Of a DNA stretch of 64,000 nucleotides, positions 9,381 through 21,800 are shown piece after piece. The notes beneath the pieces are model-generated. The model saw only the letters and a list, made by a program, of their open reading frames with translations, was not told the DNA's origin and made no database searches. Position 1 is the stretch's first letter. The number at the start of each line of letters is the position of its first letter. The DNA is from Dysidea avara (Eukaryota > Porifera > Demospongiae > Dictyoceratida > Dysideidae), in assembly GCF_963678975.1 (NCBI RefSeq), contig NC_089273.1, positions 6,154,507 to 6,218,506 on the forward strand, given 5' to 3'. Made by a program: the position numbers and the translations under genes.

Positions 9381-11197
9381 AGTGACTACATTAGTGTGCA
9401 AACCAACCTAGGGGGTCTGGGGGCATACCCCCAGGAAATTTTTGAAAATTAGGCCCTCTAAAGGTGAATCAGAGTATTTTAGCAGTTTTTCAGTGGAAAA
9501 TAATGGAATTTCAGTTTATTATTTTATCATTCAAATTTTACCTTTCCATTAATCAAGACTAGATTGCAATATGCATTGAGTATAGCTATCATGCATTCCT
9601 TTTCACTTGTAGCTACCAAGCTTTTAGATATAGCTAGCTATATGCCATAATGCATCAGCTCCTCTTAGCCATGCTCTAATCAGCTAAATTTGTGAAGCAG
9701 AAACATGTATAGCTAAGTAGTAGTGGTGTTGAACGTCACAACTATGATGCATGCTCCTTAGCCTAGTGACACTTTGTTAGCCATAAAACCAATGAAGTGT
9801 ACTGAAAACGGAATGCAATGAAGAATACTAGTAGCTATTAGCTAGTCCACTGGCAATCCTTAGCAAAGTGCAACTATATTTGCATTTATGGGCTCTCTGA
9901 ATTTATTGTTGTGATAGTCAATTTATTAGATCTGCCAGGTTATGAAGACTGAAGCATGGAGTCACATCAGAAGGTTACTGATACAAATTTTACATTTAAA
10001 GCAAAGTGGGTGAATATGCTATAGCTGCCTTATGAGACTGCAAATTACCAAAGACTACAGTTTGCTAAATGGCTGAGTTGGTAGCTACATATTATACTGA
10101 AGCTGATAAATCTAACCAATTAAACCAACTAACACTTTTTGAATCATATAATTCATTTTAAATATAAAAACCACACTAATCACCTCTTATAGCCACACTG
10201 CTAATCATTTGAATAAAAAAAAAACCCACAATTACAACTTTTGTAACTGGAGATGCAACCTACAATCGAAACTTGTTTTTGAAGAACTCTATAGGAAAAG
10301 GAAGTTATATTCTACTGGAACAGAGTTGAACAATAGGTGTAGTTACATAGACATTATTTGTGTTGGTAGTGATGCATATAGTTCCTGAAATAATGATATA
10401 CACACAGAAGATATAGGGTTTTATTGGCTAAGTACTAAGAAAGGAAGGGGGGGCTACAGCCACCTTAGCCCACCCACTCCCTAAATACGCCCCCGATACC
10501 CACAGTACAAAGGGAATTAGCTATATGGAGATTCACTATTTAAAATGGCCTTTGGCATTAGTTTTCTTGGCTTCGTGCTGGTTCTTTGGAATAACTTCAA
10601 AGTTGGGAGGGGAAACAGTGGGGAATTTTCCACTTCGATTTGTGAATCCCCACCCATTACTCACCCTGCCCATACTGTGTTGGGGGGATAGGCATTATGG
10701 GAATAAAATTAATGTAGTTGTACATTTGATAATTATAATGGCCAATTCAAACCACGAGAAACCAATTAGTTGTAGCAAGGTATCTCTCAGCTTGTTTAGT
10801 CCTATATACCCTTAAATGCACCTATCAATGTGATGCCCGAATACCACAAGTATGGGCTGAGGGTATGAACTTTATCCACAATGATATCACAACATAAAAA
10901 TGGTGGCAATAGTGGGGAACTTGTACAGAGGGGTATTGGGAGATGTGGTGATAATGCATGCACTGCAGCAAGTGGGAAGGTGAGGCATATACATCTACTT
11001 ACAAGACAAATTTGGATAGTTTGTATCCACATCACAACTTTGGTCTGGTTTTGCTTAGTCACATCACTTGATCATACATGCTACCTTATCTAATGGTTCC
11101 ATGTTGTAAAAGCCACAAGTGAAATTCCTTTTGGCTACTATAGTTGAAAACGTAGTGAAGACCCCACTAACATGGCTATTTTGTCAATTATGATGTC
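9381..11197. other. Gene-free stretch with G/C-hairpin repeat
   Basis: No coding region recognised. At about 9409-9450 there is a GGGGGTCTGGGGGC...CCCCCAGG hairpin followed by AAATTTTTGAAAATTAG, a dispersed repeat also seen near 53484, with looser versions near 17646 and 53714. At about 10445-10500 a GGGGGGGCTACAG...ACGCCCCCGATACCC segment looks like the end of a hAT-type element. The rest shows no pattern I can name. Confidence 0.5.
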
Positions 11198-11205
11198 ATT
11201 GTGGA

Positions 11206-11837
11206 TAGAGGTTTACCGATATGGGTTTTTGCCATTTTCTGATATCCGATATTGATGTCACCTAAAGAAATTAAACCGATAACTGATGGTCAATCTGATA
11301 TTTGCAAGGCACAGTTTTCAACAAATGTAGCCAGCCGTAGATAATACTATACCTATCTACGATCTACTGTAGCTCTTTTATGCTAAATGCAATCTATGGT
11401 CTATGTTTGTGGTGTGGCTTCCATTGTGCAACCCAGAAGCACCACAAATAATTATTTTATGCATGCTCCCATCAAGGCTTAAACGGATTACTTTACATTA
11501 CTTCACATTTTAATGGCTGGTAGAGAAGACAGATTCTGCCTTCCTTAGGCTTTTTCATCATCTCTAAAGTACTAGCTTTCACTATTTCATTTTAAACAAT
11601 GGATAAGCACTTCAGCAAGGCATCGCCTGTGTTTGTATGGCTTCTAGCTTTGTTCAGCACAGCCTCAATAAACAAGGAGCAGTGACACTAAAAGTGCCAC
11701 TGATTAAGTAAGAAACCAATGTAATCCCACTGTGTGAATATTGCTAGCAATATTGATTCTCATAGCACCTTCACCAATTACCGATATGGGCTAAAATTCC
11801 CATACTGGTGGCCAATCTGATTATCGGTACACCTCTA
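11206..11837. mobile_element. Non-autonomous hAT element (632 bp)
   Basis: Ends TAGAGGTTTACCGAT and ATCGGTACACCTCTA are inverted repeats, flanked by the exact 8-bp direct repeat ATTGTGGA (11198-11205 and 11838-11845). Subterminal CCGATAT/GATATCC motifs repeat inside. No transposase frame. Confidence 0.85.
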
Positions 11838-12636
11838 ATTGTGGATATTGTCCATTAAGGGAAGGTGGAGGTTGTATTGTTAAAATTTAAGGGTGCCCAA
11901 GAGCAATACCAATGCAAGATTTGAAACATTCTTTGGATGCCAGCCACTACACTTGTATTACTAAAGCCTGGCTCAAAGTCGGAATATAGATCACATATAC
12001 ATGCAACTGTGAATGCATCAAGTAAAAATTAGAATTAATGCACGTTTAAAAATCCCGAGAAACAAGTGTCAAACTTTCATACCATTTCTGTCTTCTTTTA
12101 TCCATCATAACTAACCTCTACTTCAGGCTATATAGAAATCTTCCGTTTGAACCATTCTATAGCATGTTCACTGATGATCTATTTTAAGTAGTCATGTGAT
12201 GTACTAGGTAAAATGCCTAAAATGTGAAAGGAAAGACAACGAGTTATTAAGAAAGTTTACCTAGATGGAAGAGCATGATATCCTCACCGATGGAAACCTA
12301 AAAGGCACTCAGTGAGGCCATTAGGACCATCACCTAGTCATGTGTTGCCGGCGAAGAAAAGTGTGGAACAATCAGTGATTCCAAATTCAGCTACAAACAA
12401 TTATTGTGTACTTCATCTTACCAGACCCTTGACTGAAAATAAAGATCTGACACCTTAAACAGATGTACAAAGACTTCTTTCCAGGTGACAGACACACAAA
12501 CGTTTTGGAACTACCATCAGACAGTACACCGTAACATTACCAGTTACTGTTTGTAACTTGATTTATTCACTTTATAATAATTCATTACTACGTATCATGA
12601 AATGTGCATACGGTTCAAATTTTACTTGATACTATA

Positions 12637-13269
12637 TGTGACCTGATCTTGGAAAACCTACCTTTTTGGCACATTGGTCAATTTTCTGTTTTATAGCTTA
12701 AATGAGGTACTGGGTACTCATCTATCTTGTGTTAAAATTTCAGCTTAATATCTTTAAGCAATCCTGAGATATGGCCAATTTTCTGTCCTGTACATTACAA
12801 ACTAACTTTATGGAAATGTATTGAGTTCTGTGGGTGATTAAGGGTGGCAAATGGTCACAAATCATTTTGTTTACTAATAATTCCATTCTTACCGTCTATA
12901 ATGCTTTAAAAGACATTTCTGATAATTTAATGAAGCATTCTTGGTACTTTTCTGCAATTAAATTCCATGTATCATTGTCTAAGACTAAGTTTTAGCCATT
13001 CCAGCACCTGAACAAATCACCCAATTTGTAAGTTGCTTGTTGTCCCACACATGTGAAATTACCACATGGTCTAATATAATTAATCATCCATATCTCCTCA
13101 GAAAAAGAAGCTATGGGTGTGAAACTTCACAACAAGAAGGTTTAATAGTTGCTTTATCCGAATGTGCAAAAAAATATTATTTTAAAAAAAATTGTTTAAA
13201 TTTTCATTTGACTTTTCCCAAAAAAGTTTGCTTTTGCCCAAAAGGTAGATTTTCCAAGATCCGGTCACA
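12637..13269. mobile_element. TIR element, TGTGACC family (633 bp)
   Basis: Left TGTGACCTGATCTTGGAAAA and right complement TGTGACCGGATCTTGGAAAA form terminal inverted repeats of about 35 bp, flanked by TATA on both sides. Related ends occur at 38217-38848, 60675-61382 and 39082-39332. No transposase. Confidence 0.75.
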
Positions 13270-13599
13270 TATAAGCCTTATATTGAAACAGCATCAAAAT
13301 AATATTGATGTGAGATAGTTCAAGTATAGTACATTGATATTGTGAGAAAAAAGAAAAATGTGAACCGTGTATAAATTCTGATTTTTACTTGATTCATTCA
13401 CAACTGTGTATATCCCCTCCTAGCCATGAACCTCAAGTTTTGCTACATGAGAGTTTATATTGTCGATACGTATATCTCAGTACATATAGGCATGAAATTG
13501 TAATTTTATCTCACTATCACAATTACATAATAAAAATGTCCTGCTTAAAGCTTGTCGTATTCTATTTTAACGTCTGTCTGGAAAAAATCACATAATTGG

Positions 13600-13790
13600 T
13601 ATAATCATCATCTTTAAAGTAAATTGTCCACTGATCAATGTCTTTATTGTAGGCAACCAGTTCTCCTGTAAACCACTCTCAGTCATATTTTGCCTTTACT
13701 TTTCCTCCTATCTTGGGTTTATTGCTAGGACTGGCACCCTTCTTTTTCTTGCCTGCTTTAAGTCATCTTCATCTTAAGTCAATTCACTGG
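13600..13790 (-). pseudogene. Degenerate Tudor-like coding fragment
   Basis: Minus-strand reading from about 13770 to 13615 gives a lysine-rich linker (AGKKKKG) followed by a fold-like stretch containing GGKVKAKYD, a stop, then EWFTGELVAYN and QWTIYFKDDD. The spacing of aromatic and acidic residues resembles a Tudor/PWWP-like barrel. The in-frame stop and lack of neighbouring exons suggest a remnant. Confidence 0.3.
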
Positions 13791-13794
13791 GAAA

Positions 13795-14662
13795 CCATAA
13801 ATGCCACTGTGTGGCCAGAGCTACAGAATCAACACCTTGCACTGTAAGAAATTGAACACAAAGGAGGACAAATGAAAGTGTGTGAATGGCATGATGTGTG
13901 TGCACTGTATATACTACAGTATGCCAAAAGGCAACGGTCAGCATCTAACAGTGAGCTTGTATCCTTAGCCGTTCTGACTGAAGGCAGTCCGTCATTACAA
14001 AATTCTGTTTTTAAAAATTCTGTATCAATCTATCCGAAACATTTATTGGCTGTTCTGAAGATACTGTTAGGTTTGTTACTACCATAAACAATGAAAGCTT
14101 AGCGTGGCTTAAGCAAATTTGACAAACAAAGGAAATTTGCCAAACTTTATTTGCCTATTAGTTATTTTTATACTGTTCAGTACTGGCCATATACAGTATG
14201 CTTGCCAAACGTTTCCTGCTTTGCATGCTGATTCGCCAAAATTAAGTCACTCCAAACATCATCATTTATGGTACCTAACTAGTGCTGCCCATAGTCGCTA
14301 CGTACCTACAATATTTTGCTAGGGTATATTAACACTTGCAAATATTTTACTGACCCTGTTGATAGTGCATTAATAAGCATAGAGGTTATTCTTCCAGCCA
14401 ACTTAACTAGTCTATTTATTTAATTCTTCATATGTTACCACTAATATTTATCAACAGACTTCAGTATTATCAAACACACTAGTATAAATTTTGGTTAGGG
14501 TCTGCTCAGTTATTCACTTCAACCCATGCTCGCCTTGAGCTCAGAAAAAATTACCTTCATATGGACAGTGAAAGTCATCATTTTGCTAAACAGGCAATAC
14601 TAACGTTATGGTTAGGGTTGGCACAGATTAACATATTGCTATATATTGACAAATCCATGAAG
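13795..14662. other. Gene-free stretch
   Basis: Only short unsupported reading frames and no repeat I recognise, except a tRNA-like or SINE scrap at about 14672-14735 (TGGCACAGTGG, then GATCCAATCCC) at the edge of the helicase remnant. Confidence 0.4.
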
Positions 14663-15233
14663 TCAGTAGCTAGCATGGTGGCACAGTGGTTCCATTCTGA
14701 GATCAAACACTGAGATCCAATCCCGAATGTTTTTCCATTTATTTATAATTATAGGAGCTAGCCTGACAAAGTTGGCATCCAGGACCAGACGTGGGAATTG
14801 AAAGCAAAGACTTTTCATATTTCCAGTAGATTGGATAATGATTGTGTTCTTCATATCCAGTACAGCATCAATGATGGACTTCTGATATGGATAAAAGGAG
14901 AGAAGCGAAAAAGATTCAAATAAAGTTAAAACTTTACTGGCCTCGGCACCATCCAAAGAATAATTACTGTGATGGGAGCTCTGAGAACTAACAGTGTTGG
15001 TGCTGGGCAGTCAGGTGCTGGGACTCTCTTCTACAGGAACCTATGCACACAACACAGTATTATTAAATTTTGTATGAAGATTCATGAGGTATAAGACTCA
15101 CCAGTGAATGTCCAGTTCTTTTGAGGTTACGTTGTAATAATTCTGAGCAACTGCTGCAAAGAGGCCTTCCTTCAGGACTGCAGTCATAGCGTAGAAAATC
15201 TGCAGCCTCATTACAGCACACTTCACAATCCAT
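14663..15233 (-). pseudogene. Decayed RecQ-helicase-like locus with a Cys-rich first exon
   Basis: Exon 1 (15102-15233, ATG at 15231-15233, donor GTGAGT) encodes 44 residues with paired cysteines (CEVCC, CSPEGRPLCSSC), like a small zinc-binding module. The next exon starts at 15040 after a good acceptor but meets an in-frame TGA at 15011. Beyond it the same frame is open and shows a RecQ-type helicase start: FYPYQKSIIDAVLDMKNTIII then QSTGNMKSLCFQFP, where the Walker A motif (normally TGSGKS) is altered to TGNMKS. The frame ends at 14663 in a tRNA-like scrap. A pseudogene or transposon-borne helicase fragment is most likely. Confidence 0.5.
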
Positions 15234-15249
15234 GTTGTTGAACCGCCAA

Positions 15250-15490
15250 AGTCACGTGATCAAAATCAAGTGGTAAAGGGCCGCTAAAATCACGTGACAC
15301 TGGCTAAGGCAGCGAGTGATCATAGAGGGTGTGCGCGATGGTACCACAATTGATTTGAAAAGCAAAAGCTTATGTAGCAGACCAGTAATAAGCTAATAAA
15401 TACGGTACTGTAGTAGTGAATTCATGGGACGGATTGCGTGACAGTGGGAGGCAGACACGTCACAACTACAGATAGCTAAGATCACGTGAC
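15250..15490. promoter_or_regulatory. Promoter-like region with three TCACGTGA sites
   Basis: Palindromic E-boxes TCACGTGA lie at 15252-15259, 15290-15297 and 15482-15489, directly upstream of the minus-strand ATG at 15233. This suggests a bHLH-zip-responsive promoter. The third site abuts the minisatellite at 15490-15660, repeating the arrangement near 2650. Confidence 0.4.
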
Positions 15491-15660
15491 GCAATGACTT
15501 AAGATTCTCCCGTAAAGATGACGGAGATGATTACTTAAAGTTTCCCCGTAATGAAGACGGAACACATAACTTAAAGTTACTCCGTAAGTATGATGGCGCT
15601 GGTTACTGAAAATTTTCCCGTAAAGGGTATGGTATTTTTTGCATTTTAAGTAAATTTCTG
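15490..15660. repeat. Minisatellite (TTAAAGTTTCCCCGTAA core)
   Basis: Four imperfect units of about 40 bp carry (A)CTTAAAGTT(T/A)CCCCGTAA followed by GATGACGGA-like spacers. This is the reverse orientation of the 2440-2640 array. It supplies the repetitive C-terminus (YGKIFS, YGVTLS, YGETLS, YGRILS) of the adjoining reading frame. Confidence 0.7.
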
Positions 15661-16075
15661 CAAGACCGTATTGCTCAGCAAATTGTGTAGAACAGTGTTC
15701 AGATTTGGCTTTCCTTAAAAGGGCCTTTCTGGCCTGCTGAGAGGCAACAGCCTCAACAAAACTCAAATCATGATTCAATATACATTGGCTAAGAGGTTCC
15801 GTGACATCACGAGATGCAGCCAACTCACTAACACATCTTCTTGTGGGGACAAAAATACCCAGGCCTCCCCACCGAGCAGGAAGGGCAAACAGGAGCCGTG
15901 AACTATCACTGGGCGGTGAACAGCCAGTTAAAGTAGGAATAAATACTTGGCGAATCATATCTTCCAGTGACTGAAAAGCATCACACACACAAGGAACTGT
16001 ACGGTAGAATACTGAAGTTGGCGGGCGTGTCCACAGCAAAAATCGTCTTGTTTTGTTAAGGCAGCACAGAGCTAG
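15661..16075 (-). pseudogene. LINE-type reverse transcriptase, C-terminal fragment
   Basis: An open frame encodes the region behind the catalytic domain of a non-LTR reverse transcriptase: FQSLEDMIRQVFIPTLTG, then LLFALPARWGGLGIFVPTRR and a SELAAS...TEPLSQCIL segment, a motif set typical of cnidarian and sponge retroelements. No polymerase motifs upstream; the frame runs out into the minisatellite. A truncated insertion. Confidence 0.7.
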
Positions 16076-16298
16076 GGAGGTGCGAAAATCGCGTTTTCTT
16101 TCTTCCTGTCATGGAACTCAGAGCACTTTGGGACCAGTTTTATCATCAGTCAACATTATTTTTAGCACACTTCCCATTTTTGCACTGTATGTAGTGGAAT
16201 CTAAACATTTTAAACAATGTCACAACTGATACCATGGGGCTAGTAATACTACTTGGCTTCATTTTGAGCCACATGCAGTGCAAGTTTGTTCAACCTTT

Positions 16299-16635
16299 CA
16301 CTGTGAAAAAAGAGGGATATAAGATGGTATTTCCAGTGGCTTATTGAATACAAAAAAGCTTGATATAACCTGTATTATACTAACAATCTCATGTAAGGCT
16401 TTAGTTAATGTGTTAAACATACTGAAACCATATATGTGATGGTATAGTGTGGGTGTTACATTCGATATAAGCTATTTCAGGTAATGTGGTAAATAAACTG
16501 AAACCATATATGTAATAGTATAGTATGCATTATACTAAAGTATAACATGAGTATAATACAGGGTTTATATTAAGGTTTATTTGTATTCAATAAGCCACTG
16601 GAAATACCATATTATATCCCACTTTTTTCACAGTG
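16299..16635. mobile_element. CACTA-like MITE, copy A
   Basis: Ends CACTGTGAAAAA and TTTTTTCACAGTG with inverted repeats of about 55 bp (including GGTATTTCCAGTGGCTTATT) and a 3-bp target repeat TTT on each side. It is one of four copies in the window. Confidence 0.85.
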
Positions 16636-16639
16636 TTTG

Positions 16640-17543
16640 AAAGGGTAATTTTTTAAATTGTACTGCGGACTGAGAACTCCAACTCATGTGTCCTTTATAA
16701 GGTACAGTAAAATTGAAAATTTTCTACAGTACACTATGACCATGCATTATTTTACGGAGCTATACACTATAGCTACCAGTGATCAAGACACACGGTACTG
16801 TGTCGTGCGCCCAAGAAGCCGGCGCGCAACACCCGTGAGTATATTGTACTGCAGTAAGTGCAGTTACCCAGGAAAAGCAAACAGAGCCCGTTTCATCCCT
16901 GCTTGTGATTATCAATCCATTACTTATTGTTGGCCATTAACATCTAAGTGTTAAATTGTCAACACTGCCACATTTCAGCAGAGATTATAATTCCTTAAAA
17001 CCCAAGAATTATTTTTTCTTAGTTTGACTGTACTATTAGGGCAGTCCCTTCACTTGCAAGCCATGCAATTTTGGCTATTTCAGAGACTAAACAAACTGTT
17101 TTCAGTGCCCAAATTTTAGCCAATAGATGGGGCTATAACCTGATATTAGTGGTACGGTTGTTCACGCCTTCATGGCAACAAGAGTTCCTTCACCGAAAAA
17201 GCTTGTGCTAAGGCTTAAATTGTAGCCAATGTATGGGGCTATCACCTGAAATTAGCAGTATAGTTGTTTACATTGTGAAATGGCAAATGTGACTGCATAT
17301 AGAAAAACTGATTTTAATCACTGATACAACCGATATAGCTAGGATACACAATGAACACTAGTTTCATGACAAAGGATTGAAAATAACTTTATAATATTAA
17401 AAAGCGCAATTAAGCTTTTATAAATACACATGTAGCATACAGGATTTAACATCTAAACATATTCAAAGTGTGCATAGGTTTCCATTTTTACTCTATGCAG
17501 TCACAAATGTGAACACATCAAGTAAATTTCAGAAATAAAACAT
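16640..17543. other. Gene-free stretch with a dispersed repeat head
   Basis: At about 16800-16846 the sequence GTCGTGCGCCCAAGAAGCCG followed by a CCCGTGAGTATATT block is the head of the repeat that is longer at 26759-27530. No coding region recognised. Confidence 0.5.
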
Positions 17544-17551
17544 GTTTTAGA

Positions 17552-17857
17552 CAGTGTCGATTCTAGACCTGACCTACAGGAGGGGCCCAGTAGGGAACAG
17601 CATAACTATTGTTGTTTGGCTATAGTATAAAATAGAATTTTCAGGGGGGTCTGGGGGTGCAACCCCCAGAAGCTGCAGGATTTTTGCAATTTAAAGGCTT
17701 GAAAACAGCCTAAAATTTGTTCTAAAAACATGAAAAATGCTAAAAACAACAATGCCAATCTATACAGCAACTTTTCCCCAAGATTTTTTAAAAGTTATTT
17801 TTTAACAGGGGGGGGGGGGGCTTTGGCCCCCCTGGCCCCCCCTTAGAATCGCCTATG
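17552..17857. mobile_element. Non-autonomous hAT element (306 bp)
   Basis: Flanked by the exact 8-bp repeat GTTTTAGA (17544-17551 and 17858-17865). Ends CAGTGTCGATTCTAG and TTAGAATCGCCTATG are inverted. Inside is a GGGGGGTCTGGGGG...CCCCCAG hairpin and a G run. Confidence 0.8.
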
Positions 17858-17865
17858 GTTTTAGA

Positions 17866-18640
17866 AGTCCCAAGATCAAGTTCTTGAAGTTAATTTGTCC
17901 TTAATTATCTCGACTTTCATACGTTGTTTTTACATATTCATACTTTTGGAATGGTTGCAAAAACTAAATGGCATCTTGCCTTAAATGATGTAGCAAATCT
18001 GACTTTATTTCACTATAGCATATTAAAGTTGTTGCTATTTGACTGTATTTTGATAAAGAATTTCAATAAAAATGTGTATGCAGCTAAAATTTTACTTGAT
18101 GCCATCAATTATTACATTAAAATTGCATCAAAACTTAATACTAATGCCTTATGTAGTGATATTAGCTATTAATAAAAGAGAAAAATTATTGGCCGTGGGT
18201 GGGAATGAATCCAGATTTTTACTTGATGCATTCAAAAATACATGCAGTGATAAAGAATAAAGGCTGCATTCTGCACTATGCAGTGTATAGCTGTGGTGTG
18301 ATACATAGTATTAGGAATGATTTAAGCATGTGTGTTGTACTGTAGCATGTGTGCATGGAATGTATATAATTACTATTAATTAGATTCAGAGGTGTATATA
18401 CAAAGCTTCCATGCACTAAGTTTTGTGGCTTGTTTGAAAATAACACTAGTCACTACACATGCATATTATTGTAATAAATGTCATTTTAACCAGTAGATAA
18501 AATTTTCTCTGTTGCTGTTCCCCAATAGCTACAAATGATTATTAATATACACAATGCAACAAAATATGAAGTCGGTCCTATGAAAACTGAAGAAACTACA
18601 GTTATATCTACTCTAATTGGGGTGCACTGATAGTTCTTCG
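17866..18640. other. Gene-free 3' flank of the protease gene
   Basis: AT-rich with only short frames. It holds the 3' untranslated region of the minus-strand protease gene, but I see no clear polyadenylation signal. Confidence 0.4.
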
Positions 18641-18643
18641 AGA

Positions 18644-18847
18644 TCATTTCTCCATCCTCTCATCGCTAATGAGGTGGGTAGTCTCCTGTAAAAAAATAAT
18701 AGACAAGCAAGATAAGTAGATGATTAGTGATTGGATGGTACACCTTGCAGTGTGCATGCTGTACTGTATAGGTACTAGGTAGCTAAAATAAGTCACGCAC
18801 ATATGCATGCATGCACTCACTAACAATATCACAACCAACCCACACAC

Positions 18848-18886
<39 letters not shown>

Positions 18887-21800
18887 CACACTCAAAATCT
18901 TTCCAGACTATGTCACAACAAGTATATGATTGCTCACCACAGTTGATGATACTTTGGCCAAACACTTGTCTAATCTATCATTATAAGCCATCTTGAGGTC
19001 ACTGATACTGCAACTGGACCAAGCAGATGACAGTGGAGACCTTTAGATTGGATGGAAAAATTCACATGATAATAATGCAAAACAAAGATTAGTGCGCAAT
19101 GTGACTTTCAACTTACAGATCAGTAGCGTCCATTAAGCATTTGCCATTTGGCGAGGAGCATTTACAATTTGATCCTATAAACACACTCTCATCCTTGCAA
19201 CATGCTAAATGTAAACAACTTACGCCCATCAGTATGCCTTAAACCTAAAATGTGACCCAGTTCATGGGCAACTGTAGAAGCCACATCAGCTTTAGTGTGC
19301 GATTTCGTCCACGATTTCGTCCCTGTCAGACCAACTGGTGCCTGGTTGTTGCTGCACGCGGAACCACGAAATGCAATCCCTAATGAACCCCCAAAATCAA
19401 CAGCACTGAAAATATATCTGTAACGCCAAGAAGCATACAATGATGTATAACCTCAGCATCATGGTAGCATCACGATGGGGATACAATGGTATCAGATGTT
19501 GTTTATCATAAGATGCAAGATGATAAAGATAGGTAAGAATAGTACTACCTATTGAAATATCATCTCTATCAGTTAATGAATTTGAGCCTGTAATTGTTAT
19601 ACGTATGTTGACTTTGGCATAAATCTGTATAATGATGCACTAAATAATATGCAGCAGTTAGTTATATCACAAACCATATTAACAATGTTAACTATCCCTG
19701 TAGTATAAATTTTGTCGTTTGTGAGAGACCTGCCTAGAGCAATGTACTGCATAAGAGAATTGATGCATGTACTATACACGTGACCAATTGCTCACTTGGT
19801 AATAGTCACTGATCATCACAAGGTCCACTATACGTGTATCACTTGGAACATTCAACTGCATACAATCCATGTAGTACTAACAAACATCAATGCATGACAC
19901 TCACTTTTGTAGTGAAATTGTGAGGAATGTCTTTATGGACATGTTCATGACCTATACATGGTATATACATTATAGTAAACATCGATGGTTCCTTCATATA
20001 ACCACCCACCGCATGATCCATTTCTATAAACAATATGAGCTTGTTGTATCTGTAACCATGCAGGTGTAGTGAAGTAAACATTGTTAGTTTATTTCTCACC
20101 TCATCACTGATACTTTCAATAGGATCAATATGGTACAAGCATCTGATGTTACTAAAGTCACCAAAGGCACCCCTAAAGTATATAATAAAAGTATGTTATA
20201 CTACTGAACGATCATACAAGTCTACAATAAATAAATAGGTGCATGGTGGACACTATAATTTTGCATACATGCAGTTTATTTAATAATTTTATTATTAGTG
20301 TAGCAACTATATGTATTACGGAACTTAAACATATATAAATTATACACAATTATGATGCTTACAAAGATGTAGCTGTTAATTTTATAGTCCATTTTTAATA
20401 AGAAATTATGCAATTAAGTTTAACAACAGTACAAAGAAAGCATCAATTTCAACTACACTGAAGACTTGATGGTTAGATTTAGGTAACCAATTCCACACCA
20501 TGAAAATGCATTGGTTTGCTTAGTTAGCAAATAATCCAAAATTAAATAATGGCCACTATATATTATACAAGGCCACTATTTATTTGGATATTTCACATAT
20601 AAAAGAAACAGTTTTAACTCCTTGTGCATAATGCAAATGCTGCCATCAACAGCATTTTCAATATAGTGGTACCAGCGCTATCTGAATGATCCCAGAAGCT
20701 TCCTGAAATTCCATATCACTAATTTCTGCACCTGACAGAACCTAGAATTCCACTACCTGAGTTGAGGCACCCTAGCAAAATCATACAAGAAGCCAGAAAA
20801 TGTACTTGCATAGCCTTGCCTTATTGGAGTGAGCTGTTAACGTTCTTTTGTGCTCATTCATATGAATTTTTGTGTAACTTGCTATCCCTGTGTTAATTGG
20901 TCCTGTAAGGTGCTTTTTATCTCTTTTATCATGGTGGATGCTACTCTAATAGAACAGTCAGTTGTTGTAATAGTCTAAGAGCAGTGAATTTCCACATGTA
21001 AAATTACCTGTGGCAGACCCCCTAGAAAGAACATGCCATGCTTTAGTGTGCTTTGCTCACTATTGTACCTAGCTTTGCAACCACCTGGAACAGAGCCCAC
21101 CCTAGCTTTACTATGCCTTAAGCAATCACATAACCAATATGCGACCACCGATCAGTCTACACGATTTCATATACATACTGTACCTCAATCCATCACAAGT
21201 GCTCAAAGCAGCAGACCAGTGAGGAAACCCAACCACACTTCCTTGATAGTAGCAGTTCTCATAATTCTCCTATTTGTACATGATGTTAGTAGCTACAGTG
21301 TCGTTTCATTGATTGCCATTACCTTTCTGTACACAATCTTGCCATTTTCTATGTATGTTTGAGTGTAGTCTGGAGATAACAAGTCCCTTTAGAAAAGAAT
21401 ATTCAATAGTTTGTATGCACATTAATGTATTCATTGTATAACCTGTTCATCATCAAATGTAATTCAAAAGTTAGAAGCGAAGTATTTATCCGGATCCATA
21501 ATTCATGTGGGTTTGCCTATACAGTGATACATGCTTTCTGCAACCACCAACAAAGACACTTATACTTATATATGTATTATATCCCTGCAAAAACTGCTAG
21601 GTTATGAAAACAGGGTGTGACCTTGAGAAAAGCCAGGCTTAAAAGCGCACAGTTGGTGCATGATTGACTCACATCAGTAGTTTCCTCAGACTGCAGAATA
21701 ACTGTTGGCTGCACTTTCTCATAATCATAAACTGAAATGCAAAAAATACACATGCACTGCTGCACCTATTATATGATTTGCAATAGGTACATAAATTAAT

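Noticed and set aside
14672-14735. tRNA gene
   Set aside because: Box-like sequences are present, but I could not fold a full cloverleaf with acceptor stem; it is more likely a SINE or tRNA-derived scrap.
18644-18996. Cys/Val- and Thr/His-rich small proteins
   Set aside because: They are translations of the (CA)n microsatellite on both strands.
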